Below are positions 16,772 to 26,489 of a stretch of 64,000 nucleotides of DNA, piece by piece. This stretch comes from Oceanispirochaeta sp. M1 (lineage in GTDB: Bacteria; Spirochaetota; Spirochaetia; DSM-2461), in assembly GCF_003346715.1 (NCBI RefSeq), contig NZ_QQPQ01000003.1:159545-223544 (forward strand). Reading direction: 5' to 3'. Numbering within the stretch: the stretch's first letter is position 1; each line of letters opens with the position of its first letter. Both the position numbers and the translations under genes were made by a program. The notes beneath the pieces were generated by a model. That model saw only the letters and a program-made list of their open reading frames with translations. It did not search any database and was not told the origin of the DNA.

Positions 16772-19180
16772 ATGAGAACAGAACTTAGTTTAAACCGGAA
16801 CTGGCTGTACACGCCTGATTTTTCAAAAGAGTATCTGAAGAGTGAATATAAAGCGGAAGGCTGGGAATCAGTAGGTCTGCCTCATACAAATAAAGAGATC
16901 CCTTACAACGGTTTTGATGAAAAGGATTACCAGTTTATCAGTACATATATGCAGGACATGATCCTTCCCCCCTATAGAGAGGGTGAGAAAATCTATATGG
17001 ATTTTCAGGGTGTTATGACTGCAGCTGAAGTATGGGTAAATGGTCAGATGGCCGGTGAACATAAGGGTGGATACACCCCTTTTTCCATTGAATTAACCCC
17101 TTTTGCCGAGGCGGGAATGCCCTGTAAGGTCGTGGTCAAGGTGGATTCTACAGAGCGTGAAGATATTCCTCCCTTTGGAAGAGTAATTGATTATCTCTGT
17201 TATGGAGGAATCTACAGAGCTGTATCCCTGAGAATTGTTCCTGCTGTACACATCACAAATGTAAAGGCTGAGCTTTCCGGTGTGGGTTATGAAGAGAAAG
17301 GCCTGAGTGCGGACGTCTATATCAAAAACCAGTCCGGTGCAGATCAGACAAGAACAGTTTCACTGTCACTGACCATGGCTTCAGGAGATAATTTCCATAC
17401 TGAAAGGGATATCCTCCTTAAAGAAGGTGAGACCTCTCATTTCTTTGAACTCAAGGACTTGAGCGGTCTGGAAGACTGGTCTCCTGATAATCCGGTTCTC
17501 TATAATCTGGAATTCAGATTTACCGCAAATGATGCACAGAGTGATCTGTTTATAAGAAGAGTCGGTTTCAGGGATGCGGAGTTCAGAAAAGACGGATTTT
17601 TCCTGAACGGCAGCAAGATGAAGATCAGAGGACTTAACCGTCATCAGTCCTATCCCTATGTGGGATATGCAATGCCCGCAAGGGAGCAGAGACGGGAAGC
17701 AGATCGTTTGAAATATGAACTGGGGCTGAACCTGGTGCGAACATCTCATTACCCTCAGGCCATCGAGTTCCTGGATCGCTGTGATGAGATTGGACTTCTC
17801 GTGTTTGAAGAACTGCCCGGCTGGCAGCATATCGGTAACAGGGAGTGGCAGGATAATGCCTGTGTCTCTCTTGAAGAGATGATCCGCAGAGACTGGAATC
17901 ATCCCTCTATCATCCTCTGGGGTGTAAGGATCAACGAGTCTGAAGATAATCATGATTTTTATGAAAGAACTAACGCGCTGTCCCGCAATCTGGACCCAAG
18001 TAGACAGACCGGAGGGGTTCGCTATATAGAAAAGAGTGAGATCCTTGAAGACGTTTATACAATGAATGATTTCATCCACTCCGGAGAGAAGGCCGTTTTA
18101 AGAAATCCCGATAAGGTGTCTAAAAACAGTAAGATTCCCTACCTGGTAACTGAGTTTAATGGACATATGTATCCCACCAAACGTTTTGATCAGGAGGCGA
18201 GAGTCCGTGAGCATGCACTGCGTCATCTGAAGGTCCTGGACAGGATGATGGGTGATGACAGAATAAGCGGCGCCATCGGCTGGTGTGCATGGGACTACAA
18301 TACTCATAGAGAGTTCGGCAGCGGTGACAGGATTTGTTATCACGGAGTCTCTGATATGTTCCGCATACCTAAGTTTGCAGCAGCTGTATACAGTTCTCAG
18401 ATGAGCCCCGAAGAGAAGATTGTTCTTGAGCCCGCCTCACTCTTTGCCAAGGGAGAACGTGATGCAGCCAGTATCCTCCCCATCGAAGTCTATACAAACT
18501 GCGACAGTATCACACTTTATAAAAATGGAAACCTCATAGATACTTACAAACCTGCATTTGACCGCTTCCCCAATATTGAGCATCCCCCTGTGATCATAGA
18601 AGATCTTATAGGAAACCAGGTGGAAGATCTTCCTTTCCCCGCAAGGGACCGACAGGCTTTCAGAAGAATTACCAGCTATGTAATGCTTCATGGTGAGGAA
18701 AAGCTGAAGTGGTATCATTACATCAGGATGGGTCTTCTTATGACCAGAAATAAATTGAAATTCAACGAAGTCGTTACACTTTTTATGAAATACAATGCAG
18801 GCTGGGGAGAAGATGAGGATATCTTTGAAGTAGCCGGTAATTATAAGGGAGAAGAAGTCTGCCGCAGAACCTTCGGTTCCGGAACTGCCAACCGTCTCTC
18901 TGTTAAAGCTGATTACAATGAACTCATTTCCGGTGACTGGGACACAGTACGTCTGGAGTACAGACTGGAAGATCAGTACGGTAATATCATGCCTTATGTG
19001 AATGAGGTCATGAATCTTGAAGTTACAGGACCAGGTGAAATTATCGGACCTTCTCAGCTGGCTATGGTGGGCGGTGTTATTGCCGTCTGGATTAAATCAA
19101 CAGGAGAAACAGGTGACATTGAAGTCAAAGCCCGTTGCTCCCGTTTTGATGCCGAAACTGTCAGTCTGAGAGTTCTTTAG
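16772..19180 (+). CDS. Glycoside hydrolase family 2 enzyme (beta-galactosidase/glucuronidase-like)
   Basis: An 802-residue GH2 protein: N-terminal sugar-binding jelly roll (about 1-165), immunoglobulin-like domain, TIM barrel (about 275-560) and extra C-terminal beta domains. The acid/base Glu is E389 (RINES, the usual NE pair) and the nucleophile is E461 (LVTEFNGH). No signal peptide, so it acts in the cytoplasm. Substrate preference cannot be fixed from the motifs. It is cotranscribed with tetR, whose stop region supplies the AAGGA ribosome site. It overlaps the MATE gene tail-to-tail by 20 bp. Confidence 0.88.
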   Translation: MRTELSLNRNWLYTPDFSKEYLKSEYKAEGWESVGLPHTNKEIPYNGFDEKDYQFISTYMQDMILPPYREGEKIYMDFQGVMTAAEVWVNGQMAGEHKGGYTPFSIELTPFAEAGMPCKVVVKVDSTEREDIPPFGRVIDYLCYGGIYRAVSLRIVPAVHITNVKAELSGVGYEEKGLSADVYIKNQSGADQTRTVSLSLTMASGDNFHTERDILLKEGETSHFFELKDLSGLEDWSPDNPVLYNLEFRFTANDAQSDLFIRRVGFRDAEFRKDGFFLNGSKMKIRGLNRHQSYPYVGYAMPAREQRREADRLKYELGLNLVRTSHYPQAIEFLDRCDEIGLLVFEELPGWQHIGNREWQDNACVSLEEMIRRDWNHPSIILWGVRINESEDNHDFYERTNALSRNLDPSRQTGGVRYIEKSEILEDVYTMNDFIHSGEKAVLRNPDKVSKNSKIPYLVTEFNGHMYPTKRFDQEARVREHALRHLKVLDRMMGDDRISGAIGWCAWDYNTHREFGSGDRICYHGVSDMFRIPKFAAAVYSSQMSPEEKIVLEPASLFAKGERDAASILPIEVYTNCDSITLYKNGNLIDTYKPAFDRFPNIEHPPVIIEDLIGNQVEDLPFPARDRQAFRRITSYVMLHGEEKLKWYHYIRMGLLMTRNKLKFNEVVTLFMKYNAGWGEDEDIFEVAGNYKGEEVCRRTFGSGTANRLSVKADYNELISGDWDTVRLEYRLEDQYGNIMPYVNEVMNLEVTGPGEIIGPSQLAMVGGVIAVWIKSTGETGDIEVKARCSRFDAETVSLRVL

Positions 19181-20597
19181 AGGTACTTTGAACATGGTAG
19201 GTACCGGCCTTGAGCCGGCTTACCGAGTGTTTCACCCAGGGAACACTGATCAGCAATGTCAGAACACTTCCTGTATTAAGCCCCCACCAGACTCCCTCAA
19301 CCCCCATATTAAAAACAAGAACAAAAAGATAGGAGAGGGGGAGTGATAAGAGTATGGTTCGCAGCAGAGTCAGAAGTAAAGCCGGCAGCGGATGTCCTAC
19401 CGCCTGAAAAAAGCTTCTGTTTACAATCCCCACAAGAGCAAAAACATAGAAAAGTTCCTGAGTGTAGGTCTGACGGACAGCATAATCCACAACCTCAGGT
19501 ATACTTGAGAAGAGAGGATAGATAAATCGGGATGCCAGCATCATCGATCCTGCAAGTACAACCACAACAATTATTCCCCACTCATAGGATTTTTTTACTG
19601 CATTCCAGGCCCTGTCATAGAGTCCTCTCCCGGCATTCTGGCCTACAATTGTTACAACAGCGGCACTCAGTGCAAAGGCAGGCATAAGTACAAGCTGCTC
19701 AAAGCGGCCGAAGAGTGAAAAAGCAGTAAGGGCTAATGGATCAACACTTATAACAAGATGGTTAAAGAAGAAAAAACTGATCGCCATAAGAACCATTCCC
19801 ATGGACTGGGGAAGGCCGATCATCACAATCCGCCCGATTATTTCTTTACTGATGTTTTTAATTTTCCACTCAATGCGTATGGATGACTGGTTCTTTAGAA
19901 AAACCCCCAGTATATAGATAAATGAGGCCACCTGACCTATTACAGTGGCCAGTGCAGCTCCGCGGACGTCCATATTCAGTAGAAAGATAAACACAGGGTC
20001 CAGTATTATATTTATAACAGTTCCCAGTATCATTCCGATCATAACTGGTTTCATCAGCCCCTCACCCTGTAGAATTCCTATAAATACATTACCGAAAAAG
20101 ATGAAGATTGCTGCAGGAGAGACAAATATCAGATAATTATATCCATGGGTATAGTAGTCTCCGGTAGCACCGATGGCCCTTACGAGAGGGGCTGCAAAGA
20201 GAACCATTACTCCGAAACAGAGAATTGTGAGAACCACAGAAATAACAAGGCCGGATTCAGCTGTTTTATTCAAAACCTTTTTGTTGCCCTCACCTATGGC
20301 CCTGGCTACTAGAGAGCTCACCCCGACCATTATCCCGTTTCCGAGGGCTATAAAAAGAAAAATCAGGGGAAATATCAGTCCTACTCCTCCCACATAGGAA
20401 GGATCCGAGAGGTCAATCCGGCTGACAAACCAGGTATCAACGATATTATAAAGGAGCTGGAAGAACATACCCGCCAGCATGGGGACGCTCAGTCTGATAA
20501 GAAGGGGAGTTATGGGGCCTGAAAACATTCTTTCATCCCCTAAATTTATAGTTTTCTCGTCAGATTCAGGAAAAGTTGTATCGTTGGTTTCAGACAT
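19161..20597 (-). CDS. MATE-family multidrug/sodium antiporter
   Basis: A 478-residue membrane protein with twelve predicted helices in two related halves and MATE patterns such as PMLAGMFFQLLYNIVDTWFV and the MVGVSSLVARAIGEGN loop. MATE proteins export cationic drugs or metabolites using Na+ or H+ gradients. I chose the ATG at 20597 (MSETND); a frame extension to 20630 adds 11 residues without a better ribosome site. It is convergent with the GH2 gene. Confidence 0.9.
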   Translation of the reverse strand: MSETNDTTFPESDEKTINLGDERMFSGPITPLLIRLSVPMLAGMFFQLLYNIVDTWFVSRIDLSDPSYVGGVGLIFPLIFLFIALGNGIMVGVSSLVARAIGEGNKKVLNKTAESGLVISVVLTILCFGVMVLFAAPLVRAIGATGDYYTHGYNYLIFVSPAAIFIFFGNVFIGILQGEGLMKPVMIGMILGTVINIILDPVFIFLLNMDVRGAALATVIGQVASFIYILGVFLKNQSSIRIEWKIKNISKEIIGRIVMIGLPQSMGMVLMAISFFFFNHLVISVDPLALTAFSLFGRFEQLVLMPAFALSAAVVTIVGQNAGRGLYDRAWNAVKKSYEWGIIVVVVLAGSMMLASRFIYPLFSSIPEVVDYAVRQTYTQELFYVFALVGIVNRSFFQAVGHPLPALLLTLLRTILLSLPLSYLFVLVFNMGVEGVWWGLNTGSVLTLLISVPWVKHSVSRLKAGTYHVQSTSKELSD

Positions 20598-20732
20598 AAT
20601 TACCCGGCCTTTTATATTAATAATAAACACTTTGGATCATATAGATTACTATACTTCAGGTCAATAAAATTACTCTTGTGGGATAGTGTATTATTTATTA
20701 TAATGTCGACGAAGTATGTACTTGGAGTTTCT

Positions 20733-21662
20733 ATGTTAGACCCGTCCCTTAAAAATATATTGGTTGAAACCCTTTCCGGATGTATAAAGATCAAGGAAAT
20801 GGATGAAATAGGAAAAATGCTGAATAAAAAATTCGATATTTATGCTCTTGCAGATAGAACGGCAGTGCAGACTATGGGATTACGTTCAGCCGCAACCGTT
20901 CTGGTTGATTTTATGGAGTCATGTCATATTACTGACGACTTGATTAAACTGCTTGCAGAGCTTGATAATAATCAGGTCCTGGGCAGAACCCTGCAGCTGG
21001 AAGGGTTTGATTATTTTCTTCAGCAACTGACCAAATCGGGTTATTTTTATGACTTTTCCAAAAGGAAGGTCCTTCCCATAAAGAATGATTCTTCTGAATT
21101 GCAGAACTGGGGCGCACTGAAGGATGGAAAATCCTATCCTGTCACCGTTATCAGTGTTGATATAGTATCCAATTCAGAGCTTGTTAAAAAATATGGTTCC
21201 AAGACCATGAAAAAGGTTTATACCAATCTTTGGAAATTTCTAAAACGCAGCCTTACTCATACAGACGGCCGTATCTGGACCTGGGCAGGGGACGGTGGTA
21301 TTCTGGCTTTTTCATTTAAAAATCATGTAGAACGTTCCGTGCTTTTTGCAATAGAAGTTCAAAGGACTATTGCTCTATTCAATATGGATGTCAGTAATCC
21401 TATATCCGATCCCATACACCTTAGACTGGGTATTCATACAGGTAAATTAACCTATCATAATGATACGGGTCAGATTGTTTCCGAAGTTATCAATCTTGCG
21501 GCTCATCTTGAAAAAAAGAAGACCGAAGCCGGTGGAATCTCCATAACTAATGACGTTCACAAGGGAATCAATTCCAAATTACAGTCTATTTTTTCAAGTA
21601 TTGGGGATTTTGAGTCAGTATGCTGTTACCAGACTGAGTCACTGGACCTGATCTCTTGCTGA
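20733..21662 (+). CDS. Class III adenylate/guanylate cyclase-like protein with altered active site
   Basis: A 309-residue protein with an N-terminal region of unknown fold (1-125) and a class III cyclase homology domain (about 133-300). The two metal-binding Asp are present (D143 in VDIVS and D187 in GDGG). The ribose-contacting N254 is kept, but the transition-state Arg of the usual NxxxR motif is H258 (NLAAHLE). Activity may therefore be weak, changed or lost. Start chosen at the ATG with TTGGAG upstream; ATGs at 20703 and 20676 are possible. The next gene begins 7 bp after the stop. Confidence 0.75.
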   Translation: MLDPSLKNILVETLSGCIKIKEMDEIGKMLNKKFDIYALADRTAVQTMGLRSAATVLVDFMESCHITDDLIKLLAELDNNQVLGRTLQLEGFDYFLQQLTKSGYFYDFSKRKVLPIKNDSSELQNWGALKDGKSYPVTVISVDIVSNSELVKKYGSKTMKKVYTNLWKFLKRSLTHTDGRIWTWAGDGGILAFSFKNHVERSVLFAIEVQRTIALFNMDVSNPISDPIHLRLGIHTGKLTYHNDTGQIVSEVINLAAHLEKKKTEAGGISITNDVHKGINSKLQSIFSSIGDFESVCCYQTESLDLISC

Positions 21663-21669
21663 TAATTAA

Positions 21670-22527
21670 GTGAATATTCTGAACAAAGCCTGTAATTATG
21701 AATTTCTAGACTGCGGCAGCACCAGGAGGCTGGAGCGGATAGGAGATAAAATCTTCATTCGTCAGGCACCACAGGCAGATTTCAAGCCTCTATTTCCTGA
21801 ATTATGGAAAACAGCTCATTTCAGCTATGACAAGGACGCATCACCAGTTTGGTCCGGCTCAAGTGAGGGCGCTCCAATTCCCGATTTCCAGTACAGAACA
21901 CTCAAAATGGAAATGAGGCTTTCTGAAAACGGCCAGATCGGTATCTACCCTGAACAGAAGGATAACTGGGACTGGTTGTATGACCATCTATCAGCAGACC
22001 GCAGCCCGCAGAGAATATTCAATGGTTTTGCTTATACCGGTGCTTCTTCACTGGTCTGTGCCTCAGCTGCTGCTCAGGCTGAGGTCTGTCATCTGGACGC
22101 ATCAAAATCTGCCGTAAACTGGGCAAGAGTAAATAGAGAAAAATCAGGTCTGCCTGAAGATGCAGTGCGTTTTATAGTCGATGATATTTCTGTATTTCTT
22201 GAAAGAGAAAAACGACGTGGGAACAGTTACAGCGGTATGATTCTTGATCCTCCCGCATTTGGACGGGCCAAGGGTGGAAAAACATGGATTCTGAAACGGG
22301 ATCTTCCAAAGCTGATGAATCTCTGCAAAGATGTCCTTGATGATGACCCCCGATTTTTTCTTCTATCCTGTCATGATCCTGAATTCTCAAAGCAGGACCT
22401 TGCGGGCCTTACGGCTTCAGTTCTTGGAGTTGGAGAATCGGATATTGAGACTTTGGATCTGACACTTCCTTCTGAGAAGGGAAATCCCATGCCCAACGGT
22501 ATTGCCGCGCGCTGGTATAAGTGTTGA
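21670..22527 (+). CDS. Class I SAM-dependent methyltransferase (RlmI/SAM_MT-like)
   Basis: A 285-residue methyltransferase: motif I region GFAYTGASS at 119-127, acidic loop LDAS at 142-145, and catalytic motif IV DPPAFGR at 193-199. The DPPxFG form is typical of RlmI/RlmK-like 23S rRNA methyltransferases; no PUA domain is present. The start is GTG, placed only 7 bp after the cyclase-like gene, so the two are coexpressed. The substrate is uncertain. It converges on the ABC transporter genes. Confidence 0.78.
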   Translation: MNILNKACNYEFLDCGSTRRLERIGDKIFIRQAPQADFKPLFPELWKTAHFSYDKDASPVWSGSSEGAPIPDFQYRTLKMEMRLSENGQIGIYPEQKDNWDWLYDHLSADRSPQRIFNGFAYTGASSLVCASAAAQAEVCHLDASKSAVNWARVNREKSGLPEDAVRFIVDDISVFLEREKRRGNSYSGMILDPPAFGRAKGGKTWILKRDLPKLMNLCKDVLDDDPRFFLLSCHDPEFSKQDLAGLTASVLGVGESDIETLDLTLPSEKGNPMPNGIAARWYKC

Positions 22528-22538
22528 GGCATGTTGTT

Positions 22539-23312
22539 TTATTGAGCTGTCCTGTTGAGTAGAACAAAAGAAGTTCCCTTATGCTGTCCTACATGAGTTT
22601 CAACATCAAAAACATCTCTTATATTATCTGAACTCAGTACTTCCTCCACAGCCCCGCTGTGGCAGATATGCCCGTTTTTGAGCATTTCAAGGCGGTCGGC
22701 AAAATTCATTACAAGATTAAGATCATGTGCACTCAAAAGCACGGAGATTCCTTTCTCTGCAGCTATTTTTTTCAGCAGCTCAAGAACATCGAGCTGATGG
22801 CGTAAATCCAGATTACTTGTGGGCTCATCCATCATCAGAATAGAGGGTTCCTGAACCAGAGCACGGGCTATCAGTACTTTCTGCTTCTGCCCTCCCGACA
22901 GTTCATCGTAGGGGCGGAAGCAGAGATCTTCCAGACCCATCTGATCCAGAACAGAAAACACTTTTGACCTGTCCTTTTGACTGACTCCCCACTGAAGGTA
23001 GGGACGACGGCCCATCAGGACTACATCAAACACTCTGAACTGCATGCTGGACGGGATACTCTGAGGAACATAGCTCATAAGCCTGGCCCTCTCTTTCAGG
23101 CTCATACTGCTCAGGGACTGTCCCCCGAATTCCATGGTTCCCGAAGAGGGATTTAAAATGCCGTTGATACATTTCAGAACCGTGGTTTTACCGCTGCCGT
23201 TCTGTCCGATCAGAGCTGACAATTTGCCCGGCTGCAGTTCCAGAGATATATCATCCAGTACCTGGGGGCCTCTTTTATAGTGGAAACTCAATCCCTTTAC
23301 CTGAAGACTCAT
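22539..23312 (-). CDS. btuD: ABC transporter ATP-binding protein, cobalamin/iron-siderophore type
   Basis: A 257-residue ATPase with Walker A GQNGSGKTT (36-44), signature LSGGQKQKV (about 138) and Walker B ILMMDEPTS (about 158), followed by the H-loop SAHD. It belongs to the FecE/BtuD subgroup that powers uptake through FecCD-type permeases. It overlaps the permease gene by 4 bp and is the last gene of a riboswitch-led operon, so corrinoid uptake is the best guess; haem or siderophore uptake is an alternative. Confidence 0.85.
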   Translation of the reverse strand: MSLQVKGLSFHYKRGPQVLDDISLELQPGKLSALIGQNGSGKTTVLKCINGILNPSSGTMEFGGQSLSSMSLKERARLMSYVPQSIPSSMQFRVFDVVLMGRRPYLQWGVSQKDRSKVFSVLDQMGLEDLCFRPYDELSGGQKQKVLIARALVQEPSILMMDEPTSNLDLRHQLDVLELLKKIAAEKGISVLLSAHDLNLVMNFADRLEMLKNGHICHSGAVEEVLSSDNIRDVFDVETHVGQHKGTSFVLLNRTAQ

Positions 23313-24361
23313 GAGATGCTCCCTTTCCTGCGTGTGAGCAGAATATATATGAAGAAGGGAACACCTATAAAAGATGTCATTATTCCTAGTGGAATCTCTG
23401 AGGGTGGAATCAGGTTTCTTGAGAGTGTATCCGCAGCTAGAAGAAGGAGTGCTCCCGATATGGAGGAAGAGGGCAGCAGGAAGCGGTGATCACCTCCTGT
23501 AAGCATTCTTGTCATATGGGGGGCAACCAGTCCGATAAATCCTATGACTCCTGTAAAGCTGATTATTGAAGCCGTAAGAAGAGCAGATATCACCATGGAA
23601 ACAACTGTGACCCTGTTAACATTGATGCCCATGGTCAGGGCGGAGTCACTCCCTGATGCCATGGCGTTGAAGTCCCAGGCTGAGAGCATCAGCAGCGGGG
23701 AGCTTATAAGAAAGACAACACCCATAACAGATACCTGAAGCCAGGAACTCCCGGACAGACTTCCCATCATCCAGAAGACCACAGCACTGAGCTGTTCTGC
23801 AGTGGCAATGTACTGAAGAAATGAAGTCATGGATGAAAAAAGATACATAACAGCAATTCCCGATAGAATTAATGTCTCAGGACTCAGTCCTCTTACTCTG
23901 GCAAGGAAAAAGACCAGAACGAATGCTGCCAGGGCAAATATAAAGGCATTGCTGATTATAATCAGATGTGAGTTACTGCCGATACCTATCCCCAGCACTA
24001 TGGCGAGGGATGCACCAAATCCTGCGGCACTTGAAATACCCAGAGTGAAGGGACTGGCCAGAGGATTTCTCAGGATGCCCTGCATGACTGCTCCTGCCAG
24101 GCCGAGTCCGGCTCCAGCCAGAAGAGCAGCACAGACTCTGGGCAGACGAATCTCCCATATTACCGTTTTAATAAAACTGTCATTGGATTCAGGATTGAAG
24201 AGAGCTCCCAAAGCTTCTGATACGGAGATGCTTGCCGCACCGTGACTCAATGAATAGAGAGTCAGAACAAAAAGGAGTATAACAGCCGCGATCAGAAAAA
24301 AAACTTTTCTGAAAACGATCTGTCTGTATTGCTGCTCAAGGCCGGATTCAGGGGTAAACAA
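23309..24361 (-). CDS. btuC: FecCD/BtuC-type ABC transporter permease
   Basis: About 350 residues with nine to ten membrane segments and FecCD signatures (LPRVCAALLAGAGLGLAGAV, and FIGLVAPHMTRMLTGGDHR near the C-terminus). I suggest the TTG at 24361, which has AAGGAA upstream and overlaps btuF by only 14 bp. An ATG at 24451 would add 30 hydrophilic residues lying wholly inside btuF. It works with the BtuF-like binding protein and BtuD-like ATPase. Confidence 0.82.
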   Translation of the reverse strand: MFTPESGLEQQYRQIVFRKVFFLIAAVILLFVLTLYSLSHGAASISVSEALGALFNPESNDSFIKTVIWEIRLPRVCAALLAGAGLGLAGAVMQGILRNPLASPFTLGISSAAGFGASLAIVLGIGIGSNSHLIIISNAFIFALAAFVLVFFLARVRGLSPETLILSGIAVMYLFSSMTSFLQYIATAEQLSAVVFWMMGSLSGSSWLQVSVMGVVFLISSPLLMLSAWDFNAMASGSDSALTMGINVNRVTVVSMVISALLTASIISFTGVIGFIGLVAPHMTRMLTGGDHRFLLPSSSISGALLLLAADTLSRNLIPPSEIPLGIMTSFIGVPFFIYILLTRRKGSIS

Positions 24362-25406
24362 AGATTTCCTTCGTCTTTTCCCACTCTTCAGAGCCGAAAT
24401 AAGTATCAATAATATTCTTATGAACTCCCTCGGGATCAATTTCATCGGCATAGTCGGGATAGAACCACGATGCCATATAAGCCAGAGCTGCCGGATAACG
24501 TAAAAGAAGAGTCAGGTCAGATTTCATAATATGAACTCTGTTATTGACCACTGCATTGACTCTGCCTATCCCTGTTCTGTTAACAAGTAAATCAAGCATG
24601 ACCTGCATATCTTCAACAGATCCATCACCGCTCATTCTTCTGATTATTACATCTGGATTCTGTTCCAGTACATATTCTATGGATAGGTGAGGAGAACTGA
24701 CCGGTTCATCGGCAGCGATATTGATTCCACCTGCGGCTGCCAGGGGGATATGATTCCCACTCCTGGCAGAGACCGATGAGTAAGGTTTTCTATTCTCATA
24801 AAAGACCCTTACTCCGCTGTTTTGAGCTGCCTGTGCCCGGGCTACAATATCTGTTATTTTCTTTTCTCTTGTTATCATGTCATCAACCATGCGCTTTGCC
24901 TGTACAGAACTTCCTGTCAGCGCTCCTACATTCAGAATCGTATGTTCAAATGCCCTGGGGTCACTTGTTTTAAAGATTGCAACAGGAATACCCAGAGAAC
25001 GGAATTTATTAAAAGCGGTTTCAGGCATCATGTTATCTGCCAGAATCAGATCCGGATGTTTTTCAAGAATCAATTCAATATTAGGACGAGAAGAATTTTC
25101 AGCAACAACATAGATATCTTTCAGATAAGAGGGAAATGTTGAGTTACTGTCTCTTCCAACAATTGAATCTCCCTTGCCCAGGGCGGCAAGAAGTACAGAA
25201 AGACCCGAATTGGTACAGATGATCCTGTCTGTACCGGCGGGTAGGGGAACCTGATTACCCATGGAGTCTTCGATATATACAGTCTCAGGAATCTCTTTCT
25301 CTACTTCTATATCATTTACAGTATCTTTTACTCCCATTGCAGCCGCAGGAAAAATTATGATCATGCTGAGGCATATTAGAATCAATTGTTTTAGTACTTT
25401 GGTCAT
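24348..25406 (-). CDS. btuF: Periplasmic substrate-binding protein, BtuF/FecB type
   Basis: A 352-residue protein with an N-terminal signal peptide (hydrophobic residues about 7-24) and a two-lobe periplasmic-binding fold: DRIICTNSGLSVLLAALGKG opens the first lobe and PDVIIRRMSGDG belongs to the second. It should deliver cobalamin or a related metal chelate to the BtuC-like permease. It lies between the exported CbiK and the permease under a B12 riboswitch. The B12 assignment rests on that context, not on ligand residues. Confidence 0.82.
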   Translation of the reverse strand: MTKVLKQLILICLSMIIIFPAAAMGVKDTVNDIEVEKEIPETVYIEDSMGNQVPLPAGTDRIICTNSGLSVLLAALGKGDSIVGRDSNSTFPSYLKDIYVVAENSSRPNIELILEKHPDLILADNMMPETAFNKFRSLGIPVAIFKTSDPRAFEHTILNVGALTGSSVQAKRMVDDMITREKKITDIVARAQAAQNSGVRVFYENRKPYSSVSARSGNHIPLAAAGGINIAADEPVSSPHLSIEYVLEQNPDVIIRRMSGDGSVEDMQVMLDLLVNRTGIGRVNAVVNNRVHIMKSDLTLLLRYPAALAYMASWFYPDYADEIDPEGVHKNIIDTYFGSEEWEKTKEIFVYP

Positions 25407-25420
25407 TTTCTTTCCTCCGG

Positions 25421-25468
25421 ATCAGCAATAAAGCTGATTAAGCATCCACCGATTTATCGGGAGATGCT
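25421..25468 (-). other. Two stem-loops between cbiK and btuF
   Basis: ATCAGC-AATAAA-GCTGAT (25421-25438) and a longer two-part hairpin, AGCATC..CCGAT-TT-ATCGG..GATGCT (25441-25468), fill the 87-bp gap. No T run follows either, so they look like processing or stability elements within the operon rather than a full terminator. Confidence 0.5.
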
Positions 25469-25493
25469 GCACTTCTCTAGGGTATAAAAGAAA

Positions 25494-26372
25494 TCAGAAC
25501 TGGCTGAGTATTCTTTTGGTGTTACCAATATAGATTTCCTGAATTGCAGGATTACTGGCCATACCGTCTGCGGCACTGGCTTCCATTCCGAGTATGGTTT
25601 TCCATGAATCTTCTTCATCACCCATAACATCATTGGTAATATGGTCCCCGTAGGTCAGCATCAAAGGTATGAATTTCACTTTCTTTGCTCCGCTGGCTTC
25701 AACCTGCAGAATAAGTTCATCACCGAAAAGGGGAGATCCTTCAACTGTTGCCACGCGTACATGATCATAGTTCTGAGACAGGTAATCATCCATCTGAATC
25801 AGCTCGGAATTGAACTCGGGATGATGATCATTTCCATGTGCAGAAAGGATGGTGAACGTATCGGAATCTCCGAATTCACCGGAAAGAGCGCTTGCGGTGT
25901 TCTGTATGTCTTCGGGATTGAAGAACAGTGAGTGTCCGTATTTCACATTCAGACCTTCAGTTCTTGTGTTAATAACTTCTCTATATTCAGCTCCTACCAT
26001 AACCATAACGGTCTGAACTGCCACATCCCTGATATTGTTCTCTCTGAACATATCCATGGCTTCATCCATGGTGTAAAAACTTGCTTCCCGTGCAAAAATA
26101 GTGGTTTGACCGGCTTTTCTAAGTTTTTTGACAATAAATGAGGCGGTAAAGGCCCAGTAGATGTCATTGTCAGGGAACGCTTGTCTGTAAGCTGTATCCA
26201 GATCTTCAAGGTTGTTCTGCCCGGATTCATAGCTGCTGCCGAAGGCGGCAAGAAGAATCGCAGGCTTGTCCTGAGACTTTGCTGAATCTGATTTGACTCC
26301 GGCGGTGCCGGCACAGGAAACAATTGACAACAAAACTGCTGCCGCCAAAAGTGTGTTAAGTGATTTTTTCAT
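25494..26372 (-). CDS. cbiK: Exported sirohydrochlorin cobaltochelatase (CbiK) with lipoprotein signal
   Basis: A 292-residue chelatase. Residues 1-20 form a lipoprotein signal ending in SIVSC. The mature part matches CbiK: AAFGSSYESG near 42, metal-binding H179 (LSAHGNDHH), E211 (VEGSP) and H244 (YGDHITND). CbiK inserts Co2+ (or Fe2+) into sirohydrochlorin, the first committed step of anaerobic B12 synthesis. A signal sequence is unusual; an exported CbiK is known from Desulfovibrio. First gene after the B12 riboswitch, followed by btuFCD. No other chelatase is in the cbi operon. Confidence 0.88.
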   Translation of the reverse strand: MKKSLNTLLAAAVLLSIVSCAGTAGVKSDSAKSQDKPAILLAAFGSSYESGQNNLEDLDTAYRQAFPDNDIYWAFTASFIVKKLRKAGQTTIFAREASFYTMDEAMDMFRENNIRDVAVQTVMVMVGAEYREVINTRTEGLNVKYGHSLFFNPEDIQNTASALSGEFGDSDTFTILSAHGNDHHPEFNSELIQMDDYLSQNYDHVRVATVEGSPLFGDELILQVEASGAKKVKFIPLMLTYGDHITNDVMGDEEDSWKTILGMEASAADGMASNPAIQEIYIGNTKRILSQF

Positions 26373-26489
26373 TCTAAGCTCCTGAAAATTAAATTAGGAA
26401 CTTCGAAGTCGGGGGTAGGGGAATGGATCAGATTCCGTACTACTCTTTCCTCGAAGAGCCGATACGACGAAACTAATTGTTTCATCCTC

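Noticed and set aside
17381..18079. 232-residue minus-strand frame inside the GH2 gene
   Set aside because: Antisense shadow of the GH2 barrel, whose catalytic motifs are intact on the plus strand.
23829..24245. 138-residue plus-strand frame opposite the permease gene
   Set aside because: Shadow of hydrophobic codons on the minus strand, with no ribosome site or recognisable fold; a real FecCD permease occupies the other strand.
24361..24451. 30-residue N-terminal extension of the BtuC-like permease from ATG 24451
   Set aside because: It lies wholly within btuF, is basic and hydrophilic, and the TTG at 24361 has a better ribosome site. Kept as an alternative only.
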